From NCBI GenBank assembly GCA_015233825.1, contig JADGIS010000006.1, positions 1-35,707 on the forward strand: a DNA stretch of 35,707 nt, written 5' to 3'. Under the pieces are notes generated by a model that saw only the letters and a program-made list of their open reading frames with translations, did not search any database and was not told the DNA's origin. This DNA is from Erysipelotrichaceae bacterium RD49 (GTDB lineage: Bacteria > Bacillota_I > Bacilli_A > Erysipelotrichales > Erysipelotrichaceae). Within the stretch, counting starts at the first letter, position 1. Every line of letters begins with the position of its first letter. Positions 24,370 to 32,448 of the stretch are shown here, piece by piece. Both the position numbers and the translations under genes were made by a program.

Positions 24370-25239
24370 TTAATCGTTGCCTCCTTCTGGAGCAGCGGCT
24401 GGCTTGTTCGCCTGTGCACGACGTTCGCCGCCGTTTGCACGTCCGCCTTCTCTGCGTGGTCCACGGTTATTGCGGCCGCCCTGACGGCGATCGTTTCCAC
24501 CGCGTCCGTTTCTGCCTCTTGCAGGACGCTGACGTCTCTGTTTTGGAGCTTCTGGTTCTTTTACCATTTCACCTGGCAGAACTTCTCCGCGGCAGATCCA
24601 TACTTTAACACCCAGTTTTCCATACGTAGTCATGGCTTCTTCAAGGGCATAATCGATATCTGAACGGAGGGTATGAAGAGGTACAACCCCTTCAGAGTAA
24701 CCTTCTGTACGAGCAATATCAGCACCACCCAGACGGCCGGATACGGAAGTTTTGATTCCTTTCGCACCAGCTCTCATGGAGTTCTGGATTGCTTTTTTCT
24801 GAGTTGCACGGAAAGACTTACGGTTTTCAAGTTCGTTGGCGATCCAGCGGGCAACCAGTTTTGCATCAAGGTTAGGGTTGGCAATTTCAACGACGTTGAT
24901 CTGCACGTTTTTCACGTTCGTGAGTTTCTGCAGTTCTTTTTTCAGGCCGGAAATGGATTTTCCATCCTGGCCGATAACAACACCTGGGTGAGCAGTCCGG
25001 ATGATTACGGTCAAGCGGTTCTGCGTTCTTTCAATTTCGATTCGGGAAATCTGAGGATCGGCTTTTCTCTTATCTGCTGCTGCTTTGGAGAGATTGTCAT
25101 AATACTTTTCAACGGCATTACGGATCTTCACGTCTTCCATCAGAAATTTCGAGAATTCTTTATCGTCTGCATACCATCTGGACTGCCAGTCACGGATGAT
25201 ACCGGTACGCATTCCAATCGGGTTTACTTTCTGACCCAT
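24370..25239 (-). CDS. rpsC: 30S ribosomal protein S3 with an Arg/Gly-rich C-terminal extension
   Basis: 289 residues against about 218 in Bacillus. Residues 1-226 are a standard S3: [18 protein letters not shown], the KH domain with VRIIRT-type and [18 protein letters not shown] segments, and the C-terminal domain ending [16 protein letters not shown]. Residues 227-289 form an extra tail rich in Arg, Gly, Asn and Gln (for example [14 protein letters not shown]), predicted to be disordered and strongly basic. S3 lines the mRNA entry channel with helicase activity, so the tail could contact mRNA or other factors; this is inference. The frame is open to the stop codon with no sign of frameshift, and the next gene starts 2 bases later. 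Confidence 0.97.
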   Translation of the reverse strand: MGQKVNPIGMRTGIIRDWQSRWYADDKEFSKFLMEDVKIRNAVEKYYDNLSKAAADKRKADPQISRIEIERTQNRLTVIIRTAHPGVVIGQDGKSISGLKKELQKLTNVKNVQINVVEIANPNLDAKLVARWIANELENRKSFRATQKKAIQNSMRAGAKGIKTSVSGRLGGADIARTEGYSEGVVPLHTLRSDIDYALEEAMTTYGKLGVKVWICRGEVLPGEMVKEPEAPKQRRQRPARGRNGRGGNDRRQGGRNNRGPRREGGRANGGERRAQANKPAAAPEGGND

Positions 25240-25250
25240 GGGGATCCTCC

Positions 25251-25586
25251 TTATTCCTTCTCAGCCACAACGACTGTGATATGGCTGGTGCGCTTATTAA
25301 TCGGGCTTGCGCTTCCCTTTGCACGAGGCATGAAACGTTTGATGGTTACGCCTTCGTTGGCATAGCATTCTTTAACGTACAGTTTTTCTTCATCCATATC
25401 ATGATTGTTTACGGCGTTTGCAACTGCACTTTTTAATACAGCACCAACCATTTCGCCACCTTTGTTTGGTGTGAATTTGCAGATGGCTGCTGCTTCTTCG
25501 ACATTCTTGCCACGGATCAGATTCAGAACAAGTCTGGCTTTGCGAGGCTGAATACGAAGTGTTTTTGCTGTAGCTCTAGCTTCCAT
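25251..25586 (-). CDS. rplV: 50S ribosomal protein L22
   Basis: 111 residues. Recognised by [32 protein letters not shown] and the beta-hairpin loop [23 protein letters not shown], which lines the exit tunnel (macrolide-resistance site). Eleven bases before rpsC. Confidence 0.98.
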   Translation of the reverse strand: MEARATAKTLRIQPRKARLVLNLIRGKNVEEAAAICKFTPNKGGEMVGAVLKSAVANAVNNHDMDEEKLYVKECYANEGVTIKRFMPRAKGSASPINKRTSHITVVVAEKE

Positions 25587-25595
25587 ATTGACCTC

Positions 25596-25874
25596 CTATT
25601 TTCTGCCTTTCTTATCATCAGATGCATGGCCTGTATATTTGCGGGTTGGAACGAACTCACCGAGCTTGTGACCAACCATATCTTCAGTTACGTATACAGG
25701 TACGTGTTCTTTACCGTTGTAAACGGCAAATGTATGTTCAACAAATTCAGGGAAGATTGTTGAACGGCGGCTCCAGGTCTTGACCACTTCTTTTTTGTTG
25801 GAAGCGTTCAAAGCCTGTACTTTTTTCATCAGGTGCTCATCAACGAATGGCCCTTTTTTCAAACTACGACTCAT
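25596..25874 (-). CDS. rpsS: 30S ribosomal protein S19
   Basis: 92 residues. Recognised by [48 protein letters not shown] and [12 protein letters not shown]. Binds the 30S head with S13. Nine bases before rplV. Confidence 0.98.
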   Translation of the reverse strand: MSRSLKKGPFVDEHLMKKVQALNASNKKEVVKTWSRRSTIFPEFVEHTFAVYNGKEHVPVYVTEDMVGHKLGEFVPTRKYTGHASDDKKGRK

Positions 25875-25892
25875 TTCAACGTTCTCCTTGTT

Positions 25893-26726
25893 CTATTTGC
25901 CGTTTCTTCTACGAACGATCAGCTTGTTAGAAGCTTTCTTCTTAGCACGAGTCTTGACACCAAGAGCTTTCTTGCCCCATGGAGTCATAGGTGCCTTGCG
26001 TCCGATTGGGGTACGGCCTTCACCACCACCATGTGGGTGATCATTCGGGTTCATTACAGAACCACGAACTGTTGGGCGTACGCCTTTCCAGCGTGTACGT
26101 CCTGCTTTACCAAGGTTAACCAGGTTATGGTCTTCATTACCAACGGAACCAACTGTGGCGCGGCAAGTACCCAGTACTTTGCGAACTTCGCCAGAAGTCA
26201 GACGCAGGGTTACGTATTTATCTTCAATACCGAGGATCTGAGCGGAAGCACCGGCAGCACGTGCCATCTGACCGCCTTTACCCGGTTTCAGTTCAACGTT
26301 GTGAACAATCGTACCTTCAGGCATATTTTTCAGTTCACTCGCGTTGCCCACTTTGATATCAGTTTCTGGACCAGAAACGACTTTCATGCCAACTTCCAGG
26401 CCTTTTGGAGCGAGGATGTAGCGTTTTTCACCATCTGCATAAGTCAGCAGAGCAATGTTGCAAGTACGGTTTGGATCGTATTCAATTGCTGTAACTTTTG
26501 CTGGGATGTTGTCTTTATTTCGTTTAAAATCGATGATTCGATAGGTTCTCTTATGTCCACCACCCTGATGACGAGTAGTGATGCGGCCGGTGTTGTTGCG
26601 TCCGCCTTTGCTCTTCAATGGAGCAGTCAGGCTTCTTTCTGGCGTTTTCTTTGTGATTTCTTCAAAGGTAAGACCAGACATTCCACGACGGCCAGGTGTA
26701 GTCGGTTTATACTTTTTAATCGGCAT
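25893..26726 (-). CDS. rplB: 50S ribosomal protein L2
   Basis: 277 residues. Recognised by [29 protein letters not shown]-type ([13 protein letters not shown]), and the C-terminal [26 protein letters not shown], where the conserved His (PHGGG) lies near the peptidyl-transferase centre. A 66-base gap to rplW includes a short GGGAGAAG/CTTCCC hairpin. Confidence 0.98.
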   Translation of the reverse strand: MPIKKYKPTTPGRRGMSGLTFEEITKKTPERSLTAPLKSKGGRNNTGRITTRHQGGGHKRTYRIIDFKRNKDNIPAKVTAIEYDPNRTCNIALLTYADGEKRYILAPKGLEVGMKVVSGPETDIKVGNASELKNMPEGTIVHNVELKPGKGGQMARAAGASAQILGIEDKYVTLRLTSGEVRKVLGTCRATVGSVGNEDHNLVNLGKAGRTRWKGVRPTVRGSVMNPNDHPHGGGEGRTPIGRKAPMTPWGKKALGVKTRAKKKASNKLIVRRRNGK

Positions 26727-26792
26727 AAACTTTTTCTCCTCTCATTCGCGATATTTATTCAGGAAATAGCGTCTTCTCCCTGATGGGAAGAA

Positions 26793-27086
26793 CTATTCTT
26801 CTTCCCCGTAAATGTCAATCTGATAACCAGGTTTTAAAGTAACGATGGCTTTCTTGAATCCGTGGATTGTGGATGTGTGACGGCCATAACGTTTTGGTTT
26901 ATCTTTTGTATTGACGATGTTGACTTTGTCGACTTTAACGCCGAACAGGTTCTCAACAGCCTGGCGTACTTCTACTTTATTGGTCTGTTTTGGAACCTCG
27001 AAGGTATATTTGCGAAGGTCATCCATCGCTGCAACAGACTGTTCAGTTACAACTGGACGGATGATAACATCTCTGAAGTCTTTCAT
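26793..27086 (-). CDS. rplW: 50S ribosomal protein L23
   Basis: 97 residues. Recognised by DVIIRPVVTEQS, YTFEVPKQTNKVEVRQAVENLFGVKVDKVN. Located at the tunnel exit, where trigger factor and SRP dock. One base after rplD. Confidence 0.98.
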   Translation of the reverse strand: MKDFRDVIIRPVVTEQSVAAMDDLRKYTFEVPKQTNKVEVRQAVENLFGVKVDKVNIVNTKDKPKRYGRHTSTIHGFKKAIVTLKPGYQIDIYGEEE

Positions 27087-27087
27087 G

Positions 27088-27720
27088 TTAAGCGAGGGCC
27101 TCCTCTACTTCTTTAACTGCCTGTTCAGTCATGTAAACTGCGTTGGCATTGAGCAGATCGTAAACGTTGATGGCTTTAGAGTTCATCATCATTACATCCG
27201 GGATGTTGCGGGCAGACAGGTAAACGTTGTCTAATCCTTCTTCTTCCATACCAACAACGAACAGAGTTTTGGATGGAGCGTTGATTGCATCTACGATTGC
27301 TGCAAATTCTTTGGTTTTTGGTGCTTCGATGACAATCTGGTCTAACAGGCCGAATTCTTTATCCAGAACTTTGCTGGAAAGAGCGGATTTCAGAGCCAGT
27401 CTGCGGACTTTCTTGTTGATTCTGTAAGAGTAATCTCTTGGTTTTGGACCAAAGACGATTCCACCGCCACGGAACTGTGGAGCACGGATGGAACCCTGGC
27501 GGGCCCGGCCGGTACCTTTCTGACGGTATGGCTTGCGTCCGCCGCCGGATACTTCAGAACGTCCTTTAGTGGAGTGTGTTCCCTGACGTTTGCCGGCCTG
27601 CTGCATTTTTACAGCTTCATACAGAGCTTCTGTATGAGGTTCAATAGCGAAGATTTCATCATTCAGATCGTACTGTCTGATTACTTCACCTTTCTGGTTC
27701 ATTACGTCGATGAGTGCCAT
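27088..27720 (-). CDS. rplD: 50S ribosomal protein L4
   Basis: 210 residues. Recognised by the tunnel-lining loop GGGRKPYRQKGTGRARQGSIRAPQFRGGGIVFGPKPRDY and the globular C-terminal domain. In enteric bacteria L4 represses its own S10 operon by binding the leader; whether that holds here is unknown, but the leader is structured. It shares one base (TAATG) with rplC. Confidence 0.98.
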   Translation of the reverse strand: MALIDVMNQKGEVIRQYDLNDEIFAIEPHTEALYEAVKMQQAGKRQGTHSTKGRSEVSGGGRKPYRQKGTGRARQGSIRAPQFRGGGIVFGPKPRDYSYRINKKVRRLALKSALSSKVLDKEFGLLDQIVIEAPKTKEFAAIVDAINAPSKTLFVVGMEEEGLDNVYLSARNIPDVMMMNSKAINVYDLLNANAVYMTEQAVKEVEEALA

Positions 27721-28412
27721 TATTCAGTGACCTCCTTTTCAGTACGGTCGATCAGAACAACTGGAGCTTTGTCGCCCTTGCTTGTTTTGGCAGTGCGGAT
27801 CATAACCATGCCTTTTTTAGGACCTGGAACGTTTCCTTTTACCAGAACGTAGTTGTTGTCTGTGTCAACTTTGATAACAGTCAGGTTTGGAGCAGTGGTT
27901 CTTTTATGACCTTCATGACCAGGCATTGCTGTACCTTTCATGATGCGTCCCTGACGAGAGGTAATACCGTTGGTAGCAAGAGAACCGATGTGACGGATAT
28001 TCTTGGAACCACCGTGAGTTTTTGGACCCTGATGGGCATTGTTACGATAAATCGTACCCATGTATCCTTTACCCTTAGAAGTACCGATTACATCAACCTG
28101 TTCTCCTGGGGCAAAAATATTGACGCTGACTGTGTCGCCTGCTTTGACGTCGAGGTCGCAGTCACGTACTTCTCTAACAAAACGCTTTGGACCGGTGCCT
28201 GCTTTCTGTGCATGACCGATTTCAGGTTTTGTCGAATTTTTTTCTTTTACATCTTCGAAACCGAGCTGAACTGCGTTGTACCCATCTGTATCAACAGTTT
28301 TAACCTGCAGAACTACGTTTGGTTCGGCTTCGATTACAGTTACAGGAATCAGCAAGCCATCTTCTGTGAAGACCTGAGTCATCCCTAACTTTCTTCCTAA
28401 CAAACCTTTCAC
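27720..28412 (-). CDS. rplC: 50S ribosomal protein L3, GTG start
   Basis: 230 residues. Recognised by KGLLGRKLGMTQVFTEDG, the loop GMTQ-type start, and RQGRIMKGTAMPGHEGHKRTT reaching the peptidyl-transferase region. Start chosen as GTG at 28412 (M-KGLLGRK) because GGAGG lies 8 bases upstream; the earlier ATG at 28427 coincides with the rpsJ stop and lies before that GGAGG. The chosen start matches the Bacillus N-terminus. Confidence 0.95.
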   Translation of the reverse strand: MKGLLGRKLGMTQVFTEDGLLIPVTVIEAEPNVVLQVKTVDTDGYNAVQLGFEDVKEKNSTKPEIGHAQKAGTGPKRFVREVRDCDLDVKAGDTVSVNIFAPGEQVDVIGTSKGKGYMGTIYRNNAHQGPKTHGGSKNIRHIGSLATNGITSRQGRIMKGTAMPGHEGHKRTTAPNLTVIKVDTDNNYVLVKGNVPGPKKGMVMIRTAKTSKGDKAPVVLIDRTEKEVTE

Positions 28413-28426
28413 GATGACTTCCTCCA

Positions 28427-28738
28427 TTAAAGTTTGATTTCGATGTCAACGCCGCTGGGCAGTTCCAGTCTCTGCAGTGCATCGATGGTTTCTTTGTTCG
28501 GTGCAACAATATCGATCAGACGCTTATGCGTGCGGATTTCGAACTGTTCCCGGGAATCTTTGTACTTATGTACAGCGCGAAGGATTGTAACGACCTGCTT
28601 TTCAGTAGGCAGTGGTACAGGTCCTACAACCTTTTTGGCACCATGAGCCTGCGCAGCTTCTACGATTTTTTTAGCGCTGTCGTCCAGGATCCGATGCTCA
28701 TACGCTTTTAAGCGGATTCTCATTGTATTTTTTGCCAT
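28427..28738 (-). CDS. rpsJ: 30S ribosomal protein S10
   Basis: 103 residues. Recognised by [62 protein letters not shown]. Located in the 30S head; also the partner of NusB in antitermination. First gene of the S10 operon. Ribosome binding site AAAGGAG 5 bases upstream and an own promoter at 28854-28882. Confidence 0.98.
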   Translation of the reverse strand: MAKNTMRIRLKAYEHRILDDSAKKIVEAAQAHGAKKVVGPVPLPTEKQVVTILRAVHKYKDSREQFEIRTHKRLIDIVAPNKETIDALQRLELPSGVDIEIKL

Positions 28739-28847
28739 GGTTGCTCCTTTCGTTTATTCGAGATAAACATGCTCCATGCGAATTCCCTGACCCATTCCAT
28801 GACAACGTCTTTCAGTGGGTCAGCAACCTCGCACTTCCTTGCAGTGC
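28739..28847 (-). promoter_or_regulatory. Structured 5' leader of the S10 operon
   Basis: About 108 bases with three consecutive hairpins in the RNA: GCACT/AGTGC (28831-28847), an 8-bp stem CTGACCCA/TGGGTCAG (28787-28794 with 28816-28823) and GTTTAT/ATAAAC (28752-28768) directly before the ribosome binding site. The layout suits feedback control by a ribosomal protein (L4 in enteric bacteria), but I cannot match it to a named family. Confidence 0.55.
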
Positions 28848-28853
28848 TTTGGT

Positions 28854-28882
28854 ATTCTAGCATTCCACCGGCCGCCGTGCAA
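28854..28882 (-). promoter_or_regulatory. Sigma-A promoter of the S10-spc operon
   Basis: On the minus strand TTGCAC (28877-28882), 17-base spacer ending in TGC, then TAGAAT (28854-28859). Near-consensus with an extended -10 (TGn). Predicted start near 28847. Confidence 0.82.
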
Positions 28883-29345
28883 GCAAATCCTTCTGCTTTT
28901 CTTCATTTTTTTATCCGCCAAAAAACCGAAACCTAAAGGCAAACCCCGATTTTGCATTTTGAAAAGCTTTCAATTCAATGTAAGCGGGGTTTCAGAACCT
29001 TTTCACCCTGTCCTTGCAAAATGGGCTTCTTTTCCCAAAAAGACATCGCAAAAGACGTCGCGAACGTCTTCCAAGCAAAAAAAGCTGTCCAGATTGGCGT
29101 CTTGGCCTTAGGTGATCTTCCTGCCGGCTTTTTAAGCCAAAGCCAAAGCCGGCTGCCCCAAGCGAAAATTGCAGGCTGCAAATTGAGTTCCTTGATCTTG
29201 ATCTCTTTCCGGCCTAATCCTAATCAGATACTTTAAATCCCTGGCTTCATTTTACAGACAAAGTCCGCCATTCCAGCAGCCAGCTCTTCCTTTTGCACAA
29301 ATTCACAAAATACCGTTCTTTCCCATCCATGCCTTACCGAGCCAA
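28883..29345. other. Intergenic region upstream of the S10 promoter
   Basis: About 460 bases between the S10 promoter and the terminator of the apeB-linked operon. No gene with a start signal. Inverted repeats are visible: GCCGGCTTT/AAAGCCGGC (29123-29131 with 29145-29153) and AAGACGT/ACGTCTT near 29050-29068, neither followed by a T run. Confidence 0.5.
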
Positions 29346-29377
29346 TAAAAAACCCGGACTCTTTCCAAGTCCAGGTT
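29346..29377 (-). terminator. Terminator of the aminopeptidase operon
   Basis: On the minus strand AACCTGGACT pairs with AGTCCGGGTT (29368-29377 and 29351-29360), with one G-U pair, followed by a T run (29346-29352). It lies about 95 bases past the stop codon at 29472. Confidence 0.87.
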
Positions 29378-29471
29378 CAAGATACGGGATCCGTTCAATT
29401 CCTGCCCTCAATCAGGTCCATCTTCGATCTGCCTGCAGCAAGAACCAAAAAATACAGTTTCACCCCCTACG

Positions 29472-30098
29472 CTAGAGATCAATTGCAATCTGGTTGTCCG
29501 CTAAAAATTTCTTCTGCATCTCGCTAAATCGCTTTTTCTCGAAATAGTACGCAATCAAAAACAAAATCAGCGAGGTATCAAAAGCTGGAAACAAATACGT
29601 CAATAAAAACCAAAGGACCAATGCCAGAACATCCAAAACAACAAAATCGCGAATCGGTCCGTAAAATCCAACTGTTCTGAGCTGGGAGGTCAAATCCAGC
29701 AGCAGCAAAACCAGTGCCGCCGTTGCAATCAAGGCATCCACGGAAAAATTAACCAAATAGTTTGTGCTGAGCATCGCTTTAATAAACATGCAGACCAAGG
29801 ATGCACAGATCATGCTGATCATGCCGCTCATGCGAAAGATCGTCATATCTTCTTTGCAAAGTTTCGAAACACTCTCTAAAAAAGAAGCTGATTTCTTTTT
29901 GGCAAGCAGTTTTTCCGGAATCTTCTTGCCTTCCAGACGAAGATCCGTAACCCAGTTGATCAGCAGATGCTTCATGCCAACCGTCGTATGCATGGTCTCA
30001 ATCGCATGGAAGGCGCGATCGTATTGGCTGTCATCCGTCAGACTGGCCGCTTTTTTGCTTAACGCTTTTGTATTCCAGTTAGGCGACAGAAAACTCAT
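29472..30098 (-). CDS. Four-helix integral membrane protein of unknown function
   Basis: 208 residues, not recognised. Seen: a polar N-terminal third (residues 1-88, Lys-rich, with FHAIETMHTTVGMKHLLINWVTDLRL), then four hydrophobic segments (about 92-112, 117-137, 148-168 and 170-186) and a polar C-terminus. It starts inside the stop codon of the aminopeptidase (ATGA overlap), so translation is coupled. A link to peptide use is inferred from context only. Composition is like its neighbours, with no sign of recent transfer. Confidence 0.8.
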   Translation of the reverse strand: MSFLSPNWNTKALSKKAASLTDDSQYDRAFHAIETMHTTVGMKHLLINWVTDLRLEGKKIPEKLLAKKKSASFLESVSKLCKEDMTIFRMSGMISMICASLVCMFIKAMLSTNYLVNFSVDALIATAALVLLLLDLTSQLRTVGFYGPIRDFVVLDVLALVLWFLLTYLFPAFDTSLILFLIAYYFEKKRFSEMQKKFLADNQIAIDL

Positions 30099-31414
30099 TC
30101 GAAGGAAACCGAATCAGCCCCATCAATCAGGATATTGGTGCTGAAGTATTTCTTCATGGCCTGGTAGAGATAGTAAGGGTCTTTGGCCCCGCCGGTTTCA
30201 AAAGAAGAGTGCATCGCCAGCTGCGCTAAGCCGATATCGACCGCATGAACGGAGACCTGTGTATTGGAAAGGTTTCCTAATGTAGAACCACCGGCAATAT
30301 CAGAGCGGTTGGCAAAACACTGCACAGGGATGTCTGCCATCTTGCAGATCTGGGAGAAGACTGCTCTTGAGAAGGCGTCAGTTGTATATTTCTGGTTGGC
30401 TGCTTCTTTGATGATCGGGCCTTTGTTCATCCGCACTGCATTTTCAGCGTCTGTCTTTTCTGGATGATTGGGGTGAACGGCATGTCCATTATCCGCCGAA
30501 ACCAAGAAGCTTGCGGCAACTGCCCGATAGTAGTCTTCTTCATTTTTGCCTAAAGCCGTGTTGATCCGGCGCAGTGTGTCCTGTAAAACGGTGGACATGG
30601 CACCTTGTTTGGTGTTGGATCCCACTTCTTCATTGTCAAAGCAGCAGTACACATCGATTTTGCCGCCATGATCCGCATTCAAGAAGCCTTGCAGAGTGGT
30701 ATAGGCACATTCAAGGTCATCTAATTTTGGTGAGGATACAAATTCATCGGCATATCCCCAGACAATGCCGCGCATGCGGTTGACCAGGAACAAATCTTTA
30801 CCGCGAATAGCGGAAACTTCAACACCGAGTTCTTTGGCCACCATCTCATCAAATGAGCCTTTACCCATGACACCAGCCGACATTAATGGGCATAAGTCAA
30901 CCTGGCGGTTAAAGGCGTAACCGTCATTGACCTGGCGGTTAAAGTGGATTGGTACATTTGGAATGGTCAGAATATCCTGATCCATATAGAACAGCTTGCT
31001 TTCAATGCCGTTTTCAGTTTCGACCAACACACGGCCGGCAATGGATAAGGGACGGTCCAGCCAGGTCGAGTCGATCATGCCGCCATAGGCTTCAACATTG
31101 AGCTTGAGATAGTCAGCCGGTCCAGTCAGTTCAGGAACCGCCTTGATTTTATAGGTTGGAGAATCCGAATGAGCAGCGCTCATCTGGAAATGGTAGTCTG
31201 TCAGTTTTTCTGGAATATAAAATCCAAGAATCGTACTGTTATTGCGGATGACATAGTAGCCATGACCTGGTTCAAGATTCCAGGCGTCTTTTTCTTTTAA
31301 ATGGGTATATCCTTTCGCAGCCATTAATTTTTCAATGGATGCAACAGAATGAAACATACTGGGGGACTCAGCAATAAACTGGGTTAATTCCTGAGCAAAT
31401 TCTTTATAAGACAT
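30095..31414 (-). CDS. M18-family aminopeptidase
   Basis: 439 residues. A dinuclear zinc aminopeptidase of the aspartyl-aminopeptidase family (PepI/ApeB type), which removes N-terminal acidic or neutral residues from peptides in the cytoplasm. Seen: metal-ligand motif SAAHSDSPTYK near residue 83, CFDNEEVGSNTKQGA with the catalytic Glu pair near 250, SADNGHAVHPNHPEKTD, and GGSTLGNLS near 390. Start at 31414 (MSYKEFAQ) chosen because AGGAGGTG lies 9 bases upstream; a longer frame to 31564 lacks support. Overlaps the next membrane-protein gene by 4 bases; a TetR-type regulator is divergent. The exact substrate is not predictable. Confidence 0.93.
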   Translation of the reverse strand: MSYKEFAQELTQFIAESPSMFHSVASIEKLMAAKGYTHLKEKDAWNLEPGHGYYVIRNNSTILGFYIPEKLTDYHFQMSAAHSDSPTYKIKAVPELTGPADYLKLNVEAYGGMIDSTWLDRPLSIAGRVLVETENGIESKLFYMDQDILTIPNVPIHFNRQVNDGYAFNRQVDLCPLMSAGVMGKGSFDEMVAKELGVEVSAIRGKDLFLVNRMRGIVWGYADEFVSSPKLDDLECAYTTLQGFLNADHGGKIDVYCCFDNEEVGSNTKQGAMSTVLQDTLRRINTALGKNEEDYYRAVAASFLVSADNGHAVHPNHPEKTDAENAVRMNKGPIIKEAANQKYTTDAFSRAVFSQICKMADIPVQCFANRSDIAGGSTLGNLSNTQVSVHAVDIGLAQLAMHSSFETGGAKDPYYLYQAMKKYFSTNILIDGADSVSFE

Positions 31415-31576
31415 ATTGGGAACACCTCCTGACATCACTCTAACACAAGTGAAATGGGCAATTAAGCCAAAGTCTGCTTTCTGACTTGCTTTTTTCTTGT
31501 CTTCTTTCAGGCGCGAATCCGATCTGAAGAGGCTGTGTTTTTTAGAAATCGGTTTCATCGCCATATCTACATAAGA

Positions 31577-31582
31577 TACAAT
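31577..31582 (+). promoter_or_regulatory. Candidate -10 box for the TetR-type gene
   Basis: TACAAT on the plus strand in the divergent apeB/tetR intergenic region, about 120 bases before the regulator start. The -35 at 17-18 bases is weak (TTCATC or TTTCAT). Confidence 0.4.
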
Positions 31583-31702
31583 AGCTCTAATGCTTTTTGT
31601 TGGACCTCAACACTGTTCAGGCCACCAAAAAAGCATGAAGCCAGATCCATGGTTTTGAATGAATCCATGCCTCTTTTGATTTGGCGCCTACAGGAGAAAG
31701 AC

Positions 31703-32314
31703 ATGTACCATATTCCCAATGACAAGCGGACTATTCGGTCTGCTCACAATATTTATGCCGGCCTGCAGGCCTGTCTGAAAAACAAATCTTTTGATGAGAT
31801 CACCATTACAGATATCCAAAAGGAGTCCGGTGTTTCAAGAAGCACCTTTTACCGGTTGTTCGATAATTTAACCGATGTGATCTACTGGACCTGCGATACC
31901 CACTTTGCGAAAGCCTTTGAAGCCGCCAACGAAATCAAACAAAAAGATGAACTCTCTTTAACCCGCCATTTTATTGGTTTCTGGATGGAGCAGTCTGAGT
32001 TTATCGAATTGATGTTTCATGTCCGGCAGCCTTATATCTTGTATCAATGCCTGCTGCGCAATGCCGAAAAGGCCCGCCAGAAAGAAGCCCTTCCACCCTG
32101 GTCTGTGATGAGCGAAGCGGAAGCGCGCTATGCTTTGAATATTCGAGCCAGCTTCATTTTCAGCATCCTGAAAACCTGGCTGGAAGGCGGGCGCAAAGAA
32201 TCCATTGATGAAGTCATGGATATTCTCTTACACCAGTTGTCTGTCTTCTTTGCAGCCAACCAGGACCAGCTGCAAAACTCTAGTTCATCCAAGCTGCTTC
32301 CAGAAAAGCGATAG
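31703..32314 (+). CDS. TetR/AcrR-family transcriptional regulator
   Basis: 203 residues. Seen: N-terminal DNA-binding domain (about 8-60) with FDEITITDIQKESGVSRSTFYRLFDN, the typical TetR helix-turn-helix, then a helical ligand/dimerisation domain. Start at 31703 (MYHIPNDKRT) chosen because AGGAG lies 6 bases upstream; the frame is open further upstream but without a start signal. Divergent from the M18 aminopeptidase operon and convergent with the amino-acid transporter, so either could be its target. Ends in a strong shared terminator. Confidence 0.93.
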   Translation: MYHIPNDKRTIRSAHNIYAGLQACLKNKSFDEITITDIQKESGVSRSTFYRLFDNLTDVIYWTCDTHFAKAFEAANEIKQKDELSLTRHFIGFWMEQSEFIELMFHVRQPYILYQCLLRNAEKARQKEALPPWSVMSEAEARYALNIRASFIFSILKTWLEGGRKESIDEVMDILLHQLSVFFAANQDQLQNSSSSKLLPEKR

Positions 32315-32344
32315 ATCTTCCTGCCTTTCTTCCAGATCAATCAA

Positions 32345-32384
32345 AACAGGCCGCTCTGACTTGAAAATGTCAGAGCGGCCTGTT
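32345..32384. terminator. Bidirectional terminator with a perfect 16-bp stem
   Basis: AACAGGCCGCTCTGAC (32345-32360) pairs perfectly with GTCAGAGCGGCCTGTT (32369-32384) across an 8-base loop. A T-rich tract (CCATTTTTACTTTT) follows on the plus strand and TTTTGATT on the minus strand. It serves the convergent TetR-type and transporter genes. Confidence 0.85.
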
Positions 32385-32448
32385 CCATTTTTACTTTTGG
32401 ATTTTGCGAATCTAAATCTTATCGTTTCAACTTCAAATTCACCAGCGC

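Noticed and set aside
28952-29236. A plus-strand frame of about 94 codons upstream of the S10 promoter
   Set aside because: Begins at TTG with no ribosome binding site and spans inverted repeats; no family recognised.
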